DNA of 53,448 nt. Origin: Succinatimonas hippei (GTDB lineage Bacteria; Pseudomonadota; Gammaproteobacteria; Enterobacterales; Succinivibrionaceae). Under the pieces are notes generated by a model. It saw nothing but the letters and a program-made list of their open reading frames with translations. It had not been told where the DNA came from and did not search any database. How positions within the stretch are numbered: position 1 is the stretch's first letter; every line of letters begins with the position of its first letter. Shown here in pieces: positions 1-7,138 of this stretch. The translations under genes and the position numbers were made by a program. Location of the stretch: assembly GCA_004557545.1 (NCBI GenBank), contig SFGV01000008.1, positions 1 to 53,448 on the forward strand, read 5' to 3'.

Positions 1-933
1 TATGAGAGATGGGTTTCTAATCCCGTCAGATTCATTTAGTACATCGTGAAATGCCCCTCCTATCACTTCAAGTGAAGGAGAGAGTTTGTCACCACGGTGG
101 CGGACGTAAAAATCAACCGTAGACGGGGTCGAAACGACCTTGTCCAGACCGGATGGCATAAACAGCACCTTGGAGCGCAATTGCTTGCCAGACGATATCA
201 GTCTGAGCTGTCTGACAGTACAGGCGCTGACAAAACCATATGTCGGACTACCGGTTTGCAGTTCAGGGTGTCCAGCGTAATAGTCATGATAAGCCTCATA
301 GCGCTCTTTGCAGTGTGAATGATAGTTTTCTTCAAAAGGAACGCGTTTGTATGAGGCTCCGTAAGGAGTATACATTTTACGTATAAATGGCAGCATTCCG
401 AGCGCCGCGACGCATTTCATCGCGGTCTGACCAAGATTTACACAAGGCCAGATATATGGGGCGATTAGAACAGCGCGGGAAGGGGGTATTTTTGCCCGCT
501 CAATCAAATCAAGAGCTAAGAGGCCTCCCATGGAAAAGCCAAGCAATCCGAAATTCATGATCCCGAGCCTTTCAATAAGAAGGCTAAGGTCGGATGAAAG
601 TGAAGAAAAACTTTTTATATGACACTTCTGGGGATCATCAAGCAGTCTGTCAGAAAGTCCCTGACCACGCGCGAAGAGCACGCTAACCCGGGTCCCTGTA
701 TCTTTCATGCTGTACATGAATTCCGCGTACTTGTGTTCTGTCTCCCCTCGTCCCGGAATAATTACCAGATTATGTTCTATATTCTCAGGACATAAATCAC
801 AGGCGGTGATGGTTAATCCGTCAGGGGTTCTGATACGGCGGATTGTGACATTTTTCTGGTAGAAGTCTTCTATTTCATTTTTAAGCTTTAGAAATTGTTC
901 CGCGGTAAGCAGTTTTGGTGGTATATACGGCAT
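1..933 (-). CDS. pldB: Lysophospholipase L2-like alpha/beta hydrolase, 3' end cut by window
   Basis: Reading the minus strand from the ATG at 933 gives an open frame of 311 codons running off the window at base 1. A good Shine-Dalgarno (GGAGG, 9 bases before the ATG) fixes the start. The protein shows an alpha/beta-hydrolase plan: an early strand VIIPGRGE, the nucleophile elbow GFSMGG with Ser134, a late acid in SGLDKVV (Asp264) and a final histidine in GGAFHDVLNE (His296). Spacing and the final motif resemble PldB, which hydrolyses lysophospholipids at the inner membrane; the related monoacylglycerol lipases are an alternative. It lies 31 bases after spoT on the same strand, so it probably ends the engB-gmk-rpoZ-spoT transcript. 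No signal peptide is visible. Catalytic triad assignment is by motif only. Confidence 0.8.
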   Translation of the reverse strand, partial: MPYIPPKLLTAEQFLKLKNEIEDFYQKNVTIRRIRTPDGLTITACDLCPENIEHNLVIIPGRGETEHKYAEFMYSMKDTGTRVSVLFARGQGLSDRLLDDPQKCHIKSFSSLSSDLSLLIERLGIMNFGLLGFSMGGLLALDLIERAKIPPSRAVLIAPYIWPCVNLGQTAMKCVAALGMLPFIRKMYTPYGASYKRVPFEENYHSHCKERYEAYHDYYAGHPELQTGSPTYGFVSACTVRQLRLISSGKQLRSKVLFMPSGLDKVVSTPSTVDFYVRHRGDKLSPSLEVIGGAFHDVLNESDGIRNPSLI

Positions 934-964
934 AAGGTAATGCCTCCGTGGGAACATCGGATCG

Positions 965-3139
965 TTAGTGACGCCTTGAAATTTTAATCACGTTGGGTAC
1001 GGCTTTAATACGCTTCATAACTCCGGCAAGGTGCATACGATCTCTGACCGTAATGGTCAGTTTCATAATCGCGGTGTTTTCGTCTTTCTGTTCCGAACTT
1101 ATGCTTTGCACGGAAGAACCGGCGATATCCACGGCATTAAGCACTTCGGTCATTATTCCCTGACGTTTTTCGAGTTCAACCACAATGCCAGTATTAAAGC
1201 TCTGCTCTGAAGCAACAGCCAGATCCCAGCCCACTTTAAGTAGCTTCGTAGGATCCTTCTCGGCTGCGCGCAGATTTCCGCAGCCTTTGCGATGAATAAC
1301 AAGTCCCCGGCCAGATGCCACATGCGCGATTATTTCGTCTCCCGGTATAGGCATACAGCATTGCGCGAATATATACGGAACACCTCCTGTTCCGGTGACA
1401 GGCTGGCCTGAATTCTCAGTTGAGCTTGGCGCCAGCATGCGCGCTACCGAAACAGTAAGGATATTGCCCATAGCGACATCGGCGAACAAAGACTTAAGAT
1501 CAGGCTTGTTGAAGTGCTCCAGGACCTTATTTATCGCCTCTTCAGGAATATCCTCTATATGTCTCCCGTGCAAAGCGTTAAGCAGAAGTCTTCTGCCTAT
1601 GAGCTCGCATTCCTGTGTACGCAATCCTTTCAGATACTGACGGATTTTGGAGCGGGCTTTGGAAGTTACAACGCTTGAAAGCCATATGGCGTTTGGTCTG
1701 GCGTTAGGGTTTGTGATTATTTCAACGGTTTGACCGGATTCCAGCGGGTGAGAGAGCGGGAATGAGTGATGATTAACGATCGATCCTATGCAATGCTGAC
1801 CTATGTCTGTATGTACAGCATAGGCAAAATCAACCGGTGTCGCGCCTTTTGGTAGGTCATAGATTTTTCCTTCAGGCGTGAAGATATAAATAGCGTCAGG
1901 GAACAGATCTGTCTTGACGTCTTCAATGAATTCCTTGGAACTGTCGGAGCTTTGCTGAAGATCAATGATATTTTTAAGCCAAAGCTGGGCGTTACGCTGT
2001 GAGGTGGTGGATACCGGTTCAGAACCTTTCTCCTTATAGGACCAGTGAGCCGCGACACCTCTGGCGGCAATCTGATCCATAAATTCTGTTCGGATCTGAA
2101 TCTCAACTGGTACTCCGCGCGGACCGATGAGCGAGGTGTGAAGTGACTGGTAACCATTGATCTTTGGAATGGCGATGTAGTCTTTGAATCCACCTGGTCT
2201 GGGTTTAAACAGACTGTGCATCTGGCCTAATACCCGGTAACATGTATCGACATCCTTAAGAATGATCCTGAACGCGTAAACATCCATGATTTCAGAAAAC
2301 TGGAGTTCTTTTCGAACCATTTTTCTGTAGATGCTGTAGATACGCTTCTCTCTGCCCAGTACGCGCGCCTCAATCCCAACATCATCAAGTCTCTTTCGTA
2401 TGAGCTTCAATATCCCGTCAACGATTTCGCGCCTGTTGTTGCGCGCGCGTGTAACCGCCGCCTTGAGAATACGGTAGCGCATAGGGTACAGCGCCGCCAT
2501 TCCGAGCTCCTCAAGTTCTGATTTGATGTCGGAAATACCTAGTCTGTTAGCGATAGGCGCAAAAACATCCAGTGTCTCACGGGCGATACGTTTGCGTTTG
2601 TCCTCACGCAACGCTCCCAAAGTCCGCATATTGTGTGTTCTGTCGGCAAGCTTGATCAGGATGACGCGGATATCCTTGGTCATTGCGAGGATCATTTTCC
2701 GAAAATTTTCGGTTTGGGCTTCGCGGTAATTGTGGAAATTCAGCTTGTCGAGCTTTGTGACACCTTCAACCAGATTTTCGACTGAAACGCCGAAATTCCG
2801 TTCAAGATCCTGATCCTGAGTGTCAGTATCCTCTACTACGTCATGTAATAACGCGGCTTGTACTGATTCCGTATCTAGATGCATTTTAGCGACTATAGTC
2901 GCTACGGCGATAGGATGAATTATGTACGGCTCGCCAGACGCCCGGCGCTGCTTTGAATGTGCCTGATCGGCAAGCACAAACGCTTTATCTATCGCGGCTA
3001 CATCCTCAGGACCAAGATAAGAGCAGACCAGTTCTCTCAGGCGGATGTAATAATGCAGGTTTGGGGATCTGAGCACGGCTTCCGAGGGATATGTAGGGTC
3101 TTTTTGTATTGACCAGGCAATGTCAGTTGACTCTCCCAT
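965..3139 (-). CDS. spoT: Bifunctional (p)ppGpp synthetase/hydrolase SpoT
   Basis: 724 residues, the full RelA/SpoT plan. The N-terminal HD hydrolase keeps His75, HD at 99-100 and ED at 103-104 (HDVVEDT), which marks it as a (p)ppGpp hydrolase rather than RelA. The synthetase domain (about 255-390) has GREKRIYSIYRKM, FKDYIA, YQSLHT and VEIQIRT. TGS (about 415-475) and a C-terminal ACT domain (about 650-724) follow. It makes and destroys the stringent-response alarmone in the cytoplasm. About 29 residues precede the usual SpoT start; the ATG at 3139 has AAGAGG 8 bases upstream. One oddity: the block normally reading AExGxAAHW is AARGVAAHW, so a conserved Glu is Ala. It follows rpoZ directly, as in enterobacteria. 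Confidence 0.96.
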   Translation of the reverse strand: MGESTDIAWSIQKDPTYPSEAVLRSPNLHYYIRLRELVCSYLGPEDVAAIDKAFVLADQAHSKQRRASGEPYIIHPIAVATIVAKMHLDTESVQAALLHDVVEDTDTQDQDLERNFGVSVENLVEGVTKLDKLNFHNYREAQTENFRKMILAMTKDIRVILIKLADRTHNMRTLGALREDKRKRIARETLDVFAPIANRLGISDIKSELEELGMAALYPMRYRILKAAVTRARNNRREIVDGILKLIRKRLDDVGIEARVLGREKRIYSIYRKMVRKELQFSEIMDVYAFRIILKDVDTCYRVLGQMHSLFKPRPGGFKDYIAIPKINGYQSLHTSLIGPRGVPVEIQIRTEFMDQIAARGVAAHWSYKEKGSEPVSTTSQRNAQLWLKNIIDLQQSSDSSKEFIEDVKTDLFPDAIYIFTPEGKIYDLPKGATPVDFAYAVHTDIGQHCIGSIVNHHSFPLSHPLESGQTVEIITNPNARPNAIWLSSVVTSKARSKIRQYLKGLRTQECELIGRRLLLNALHGRHIEDIPEEAINKVLEHFNKPDLKSLFADVAMGNILTVSVARMLAPSSTENSGQPVTGTGGVPYIFAQCCMPIPGDEIIAHVASGRGLVIHRKGCGNLRAAEKDPTKLLKVGWDLAVASEQSFNTGIVVELEKRQGIMTEVLNAVDIAGSSVQSISSEQKDENTAIMKLTITVRDRMHLAGVMKRIKAVPNVIKISRRH

Positions 3140-3162
3140 AAGCCGTGCCTCTTAAATGAATT

Positions 3163-3447
3163 TCAGGCGAACATTTCTGCGCCGTCAATAGGAGCGAATT
3201 CACTGTCGGAAGGATGTGCTGCAGCGTCACGCAGACGTTCTTTTCTGTCCTGTTTATCCAGGAATTCCTCAGTAATCAGCCCTTCTTCTATCTCGCGAAG
3301 CGCGATAACTGTAGGCTTGTCATTTTCTTCGTCAACAAGCGGCTTGCTGCCCATAGAAATCTGGCGGGCGCGGCGGGCCGCGAGCAGTACTAGATCAAAG
3401 CGGTTCCCCACTTTATTTACTGCGTCTTCTACCGTAACTCTGGCCAT
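3163..3447 (-). CDS. rpoZ: RNA polymerase omega subunit
   Basis: 94 residues, the usual omega length. It begins MARVTVEDAVNKVGNRFDLV and continues with ARRARQI and the PTVIALREIEEGLI helix, all typical of RpoZ. Omega binds the beta' subunit, aids RNA polymerase assembly and in proteobacteria forms part of a ppGpp binding site, which suits its place between gmk and spoT. The C-terminal 30 residues are acidic and variable as usual. A perfect -10 TATAAT and a hairpin lie in the 92-base gap upstream, so the gene may have its own promoter in addition to read-through from gmk. Confidence 0.96.
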   Translation of the reverse strand: MARVTVEDAVNKVGNRFDLVLLAARRARQISMGSKPLVDEENDKPTVIALREIEEGLITEEFLDKQDRKERLRDAAAHPSDSEFAPIDGAEMFA

Positions 3448-3477
3448 TTATTTAGTACCTTCTAAATTCAATAATGC

Positions 3478-3510
3478 GGCTTAAGCTTCATATTAAGCCA
3501 AGAAATTATA
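3478..3510 (-). promoter_or_regulatory. Possible rpoZ-spoT promoter with hairpin at the predicted start site
   Basis: In the 92-base gap between gmk and rpoZ the minus strand carries a perfect TATAAT (3505-3510). No convincing -35 is seen. An inverted repeat, GGCTTAA at 3478-3484 and TTAAGCC at 3493-3499 with an 8-base loop, lies just downstream, so the hairpin would sit at or next to the 5' end of a transcript starting there. There is no T-run after it, so it is not an obvious terminator. Confidence 0.4.
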
Positions 3511-3539
3511 CATCAGCACAAGGCGTTTCTGGACGTATG

Positions 3540-4163
3540 CTAGATAGAGCGGTCAGGAAACATCGCGTCCACAAGCTCAGATTGAATTTTAGTTTCATCA
3601 CGCGCTGCGATGATTATTGAGCGGAGCTCATTTAACGCTTTGTCAAAATCATCGTTAATGATTACATGATCGTACTCTGAATAGTGAGAGATCTCACGCA
3701 TTGCTTTTTCCATGCGCCCGTCAATCACATCCTCTGAATCCTGTCCTCTTGTTTCTAGACGATGTTTCAGTTCGTCAAGAGAGGGCGGAATTATAAAGAT
3801 GCTTCTTGCGTCAGGCGAGATCTTCCGGATCTGTCTTGCGCCCTGCCAGTCGATGTCAAATAGAACGTCCTTTCCTTCAGATACCCACTGTTCGACAATT
3901 TCGCGTGATGTGCCGTAATAGTGCCCGAATACATTGGCGTACTCGTAAAAAGCCCCTCGTGCTATCAGGGTTTTGAATTCGTCCTCGCTGACGAAATGGT
4001 AGGCTACATGATTTACCTCACCAGGGCGTGGCGCGCGGGTGGTATGAGAAATTGAAAGCCGCATAGAATCATCAGCGTTAAAACGTGTTAACAGCGCGTT
4101 TATGAGTGATGATTTGCCCGCTCCGCTAGGAGCTGAAACTATAAAAAGCTGCCCTTTTTTCAT
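3540..4163 (-). CDS. gmk: Guanylate kinase
   Basis: 207 residues, matching the family length. P-loop SAPSGAGKSS at residues 10-19, followed by SHTTRAPRPGEV and the GMP-binding region with YEYANVFGHYYGTS. It converts GMP (or dGMP) and ATP to GDP and ADP in the cytoplasm. Its ATG overlaps the engB stop by 4 bases (ATGA type), indicating translational coupling. It precedes rpoZ and spoT, tying guanine nucleotide supply to the alarmone gene as in enterobacteria. Confidence 0.96.
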   Translation of the reverse strand: MKKGQLFIVSAPSGAGKSSLINALLTRFNADDSMRLSISHTTRAPRPGEVNHVAYHFVSEDEFKTLIARGAFYEYANVFGHYYGTSREIVEQWVSEGKDVLFDIDWQGARQIRKISPDARSIFIIPPSLDELKHRLETRGQDSEDVIDGRMEKAMREISHYSEYDHVIINDDFDKALNELRSIIIAARDETKIQSELVDAMFPDRSI

Positions 4164-4828
4164 TCTTCTGCTTCTTTATATGTATTTTCTGCATCTGAGG
4201 CTACGGAGCCATCGAACCATTGCCTGAGGACTTTACGCGTTTCCTCAACACCGGTTTTTTTTACTGCTGAGAACGCGATAATTGTAAAGCTGCCGGCAAA
4301 TTCGCTCAAAGCGTCACGAACATCCGCAACACTGCGTCTGACTGCGTTTATCCCGAGTTTATCTGATTTTGTGAGCAGAATTAAAACCGGAAGGCGGGCA
4401 GCGATGCTCCAGTCAAGGATCAGTCTGTCGTGATCGCGAAGCGGGGTGCGTATATCCATGGTCATTACGAGACCTTTGAGTATCTGCCTTTCCTGAAGAT
4501 ATTGAGTCATGCTTTTCTGCCAGTCACGCTTCATTGATTCTGGAACCTGCGCGTAACCATATCCTGGAAGATCGCAGAGAAATTTTCCTTCGGCAACCTT
4601 AAATATATTAATAAGGCGGGTACGCCCTGGAGTACGTGATGTACGCGCGAGTGATTTTTGCCCGCAAAGAGCGTTGATCGCTGAGGACTTCCCCGAATTG
4701 GATCTTCCGACAAAGGCAATTTCAATACCGTTCTCATCCGGCAGAGCTTTTATGTCAGGAGCGCTGGTAACAAATCTGGTAGCGCTAAATGACAGGGGGG
4801 CGGATTCTGGCATAGAAAAACATGGCAC
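4160..4828 (-). CDS. engB: Ribosome biogenesis GTPase EngB/YihA
   Basis: 222 residues with the circular TRAFAC GTPase motifs: G1 GRSNSGKSS (41-49), G2 region SRTPGRTRLIN, G3 DLPG (85-88) and G4 TKSD (153-156). EngB is an essential GTPase for 50S subunit assembly. The start is uncertain: a GTG at 4828 has TAAGG only 4 bases upstream, while the in-frame ATG at 4813 lacks a nearby Shine-Dalgarno; a stop codon at 4835-4837 excludes anything further upstream. It overlaps gmk by 4 bases. In E. coli it is unlinked to gmk, so this fusion of clusters is lineage-specific. Confidence 0.93.
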   Translation of the reverse strand: MPCFSMPESAPLSFSATRFVTSAPDIKALPDENGIEIAFVGRSNSGKSSAINALCGQKSLARTSRTPGRTRLINIFKVAEGKFLCDLPGYGYAQVPESMKRDWQKSMTQYLQERQILKGLVMTMDIRTPLRDHDRLILDWSIAARLPVLILLTKSDKLGINAVRRSVADVRDALSEFAGSFTIIAFSAVKKTGVEETRKVLRQWFDGSVASDAENTYKEAEE

Positions 4829-4903
4829 ACAACCTTACAGTTCCCCAAGGCTGGCGCCAACTCCTTCTTATTTATAAAAACTATATCTCTCTATGAACAG
4901 AGT

Positions 4904-4941
4904 AAGTCTAACTTAGACTTGACGATATACGCGTTATCGTC
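4904..4941. repeat. Two abutting inverted repeats between engB and the CheX-like gene
   Basis: Two palindromes touch end to end. 4904-4920 is AAGTCTAA-C-TTAGACTT with 8-base arms and one central base. 4921-4941 is GACGATA, 7 bases, TATCGTC. Neither is followed by a T-run, so they are not classic intrinsic terminators. They lie 14 bases after the stop of the CheX-like gene and 76 or more bases before engB. They could end the upstream transcript with help, or be operators for the engB-gmk promoter. Confidence 0.45.
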
Positions 4942-4954
4942 ATGGAATATAGAT

Positions 4955-5563
4955 CTAAGCTTTGCTGTACTCGTCCAGGATCTCGTCTGGTGTGAGGACG
5001 CTGTGTTCCTCAAAGTCTTTTACGAGATCAAACTCGGTATTATCCATAGCGAGCTCAAGGAAGAATACATTGCTGCCTTCAGTTGTAAAGGTCACTTTGC
5101 TGTATCTGGGGTTATCAAGATTAACGCTTATGCTGATCTGTAACTCTCTTGGCAGAGCCAGCATTTTCGGTTGTGACTGGGTTATGGAGGTATGCAGTTT
5201 ATCATTTACCTTCTTGGTGAAGTTACCAAGGATCTGGTTCATTAGTTCGCCCAGCGCGTTGGATACTTCCTCTGAAGTGTAGTTTAAGGCCTGATCCTTC
5301 TTTGAAATACCCATTGAGGTCATATACTCGCTATAGATCTCCATAGCTGTTTCCTTTGGAAAGTTAATGACTACCATTCCCGAGAAGGACCCAGTGAACA
5401 TCACAAAGGTTCCGATATCAGGTGTAAGAGTGGTCTTGCTTATACGCTGCACCATAGGCGCATATTTAACTTTATGAGAAGTCGCGTCAGAGAGTACACC
5501 TGAAACCGAATCACAAAGCCCTAACAGCAGATCATCGTAGTTAATATTCTTTTTTCCAGCCAT
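4955..5563 (-). CDS. CheX-like protein of unknown function (DUF3334-like)
   Basis: 202 residues from the ATG at 5563, chosen because GAGGAAAG sits directly upstream; eight further in-frame codons to 5587 are less likely. There is no signal peptide or membrane segment. The central part, GSFSGMVVINFP (58-69) followed by SEEVSNALGELMNQILGN (97-114), resembles the CheC/CheX/FliY fold, including the phosphatase signature E-x2-N (Glu106, Asn109). It looks like uncharacterised DUF3334-type proteins of Vibrio and Shewanella; I make that match from memory. CheX enzymes remove phosphate from response regulators, so acting on a receiver domain is possible but unproven. It lies downstream of glnG, behind a hairpin terminator. 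Confidence 0.6.
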   Translation of the reverse strand: MAGKKNINYDDLLLGLCDSVSGVLSDATSHKVKYAPMVQRISKTTLTPDIGTFVMFTGSFSGMVVINFPKETAMEIYSEYMTSMGISKKDQALNYTSEEVSNALGELMNQILGNFTKKVNDKLHTSITQSQPKMLALPRELQISISVNLDNPRYSKVTFTTEGSNVFFLELAMDNTEFDLVKDFEEHSVLTPDEILDEYSKA

Positions 5564-5656
5564 ATTTCTTTCCTCAATATGTGCCAATAGAGCACTGCTT
5601 TTGGGTAATTTTACCTGAGATGGAAGAATTTAAATGAGAGTGAGGTACTGAAATTG

Positions 5657-5680
5657 GCGCCCGGATCAGTTTCCGGGCGC
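5657..5680 (-). terminator. Hairpin terminator after glnG
   Basis: A perfect 9-bp GC-rich stem (GCGCCCGGA / TCCGGGCGC, 6-base loop) starts 7 bases after the glnG stop. On the minus strand it is followed only by CAATTTC, so the T-run is weak and some read-through into the CheX-like gene is likely. Confidence 0.6.
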
Positions 5681-5686
5681 GTGGTT

Positions 5687-7138
5687 TTACTTAATATTTA
5701 ATTCCTTTATCTTTCTTGTGAGAGTGTTACGGCCCCACCCGAGCAGTCTGGCCGATTCCTGCTTGTGGTTTCCTGTAAAGCTGAGGGTAGCCTCGAGCAT
5801 TACTCTTTCAAACTCAGGTACAGCCTCTGAAAGTATGTCGCGCTCTCCGGATCTGAGACGGCTGTCGACCCAGTTGCGTAACTGATCCTGCCAGGATGTA
5901 GCGTCTTTTGTCGTTCCGTTTATGGGAGTCACTCCGGGAGTATGTATTGGCTGAGTACGAGCGTGCAGGAAGTCCTGAGGCAGATCCACAAGCTGTATGT
6001 CATTACCGGTGACCATTATTGTCAGATACTTGCACAGGTTTTTGAGTTGCGTGACGTTGCCAGGCCAGCTTTGGCGGCAGAGGAAAACCAGTACTTCAGA
6101 TGTTAGTTTTTTGGGTTCGGTATGAGCTTCCGCGGCTGCCTGAGAGAGAAAATGTTTTGCAAGCATCGGAATGTCGTTATTGCGTTCACGAAGCGGAGGC
6201 ATATTTACGTTTATTACATTCAGGCGGTAGTAAAGATCGGCGATAAATGTCCCGTTTTGAGCCATGGTTTCAAGGTCTTTTGAAGAAGAGGCGATGATTC
6301 TGACATTGGCTTTGAGTGGATGATCCGACCCTACTGGTATGTAGTCACCGGTCTGCAGAAGACGAAGAAGTCTGGTCTGTGCATCCATAGGCATATCACA
6401 GATCTCATTGATAAACAGCGTGCCGCCCTCTGCCTGTTTTAAGGATGATGGTTCATCATCCACATTTTTGGTATCGCCGAATATCTGTGACTGAACCATG
6501 TCCTGAGGTACTGATGACATGTTTACGGTTACAAACGGTTTACCGCGCCTGGCACCGTGATTATGTAACGCAAGCGCCACCAGTTCGCGCCCGGTTCCGA
6601 CCTCGCCGTGGATAAGAACAGGAAGATCGGTTTTTGATACACGTCCTATGAATTTGAAAACCTCCTGCATAACCGGGGATTTTCCAATTATTTCTTCCTC
6701 ATCATCAAGCTGATCCTTGGGAGAATGAGCATCGCCCTGACGAGCCTTCTCTTCACGCATTTTTCTTGTATTGAAACGGTGAAGCGCGGCTCTTCTTATA
6801 ACAGCAACAGCCGCCTCAATGTCAAAAGGCTTGGGAAGATATTCAAAAGAGCCCTGTTCATAGGAATCTATGGCCGCTGCCAGATCGCTGTGAGCGGTCA
6901 TAATAATGAAAGGTATGTCAGGATCAGTCTTGTGAACTTCTTTTATAAGAGTGAGTCCGTCAACTCCCGGCATTCTGATATCTGACACAATTACATCAGG
7001 GATCTCGTGTGACAGCGCGGCTAAAGCAGCATCGCCGTTTTCAAACAAACGGTGCCTGATACTGTTTACATCTAATGCTTTATCAAAAACAAAACGGATG
7101 CTGGCGTCATCGTCAATGATCCATATCATGGGATTCAT
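5687..7138 (-). CDS. glnG: Nitrogen regulator NtrC with degenerate sigma-54 ATPase domain
   Basis: 483 residues, full-length NtrC plan. The receiver is intact: DD at 9-10, phospho-acceptor Asp53 (VSDIRMPG), Thr81, Lys103. The C-terminal Fis-type helix-turn-helix (about 455-480) nearly equals E. coli NtrC, with ARLLGWGRNTLTRK. The central AAA+ domain, though, has lost its catalytic parts: Walker A is GEVGTGRE (Lys to Arg184), Walker B is FINE (Asp to Asn244), the ELFGHEKGAFTGA segment is QIFGDTKNVDDE with about five residues deleted, the FRED arginine is FIAD, and the sensor II Arg in WPGNVR is Thr364. It therefore probably cannot drive sigma-54 promoter opening. It overlaps glnL by 4 bases, the normal NtrBC arrangement. 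Family identity is sure; function is altered by inference. Confidence 0.9.
   Translation of the reverse strand: MNPMIWIIDDDASIRFVFDKALDVNSIRHRLFENGDAALAALSHEIPDVIVSDIRMPGVDGLTLIKEVHKTDPDIPFIIMTAHSDLAAAIDSYEQGSFEYLPKPFDIEAAVAVIRRAALHRFNTRKMREEKARQGDAHSPKDQLDDEEEIIGKSPVMQEVFKFIGRVSKTDLPVLIHGEVGTGRELVALALHNHGARRGKPFVTVNMSSVPQDMVQSQIFGDTKNVDDEPSSLKQAEGGTLFINEICDMPMDAQTRLLRLLQTGDYIPVGSDHPLKANVRIIASSSKDLETMAQNGTFIADLYYRLNVINVNMPPLRERNNDIPMLAKHFLSQAAAEAHTEPKKLTSEVLVFLCRQSWPGNVTQLKNLCKYLTIMVTGNDIQLVDLPQDFLHARTQPIHTPGVTPINGTTKDATSWQDQLRNWVDSRLRSGERDILSEAVPEFERVMLEATLSFTGNHKQESARLLGWGRNTLTRKIKELNIK

Noticed and set aside
97..318. Plus-strand frame of 73 codons
   Set aside because: It is antisense to a minus-strand hydrolase frame with catalytic motifs that is open to the window edge.
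4829..4954. Spot 42 (spf) sRNA next to engB, as in E. coli
   Set aside because: No similar sequence or terminator-ended hairpin was found in this gap, only two palindromes without T-runs.
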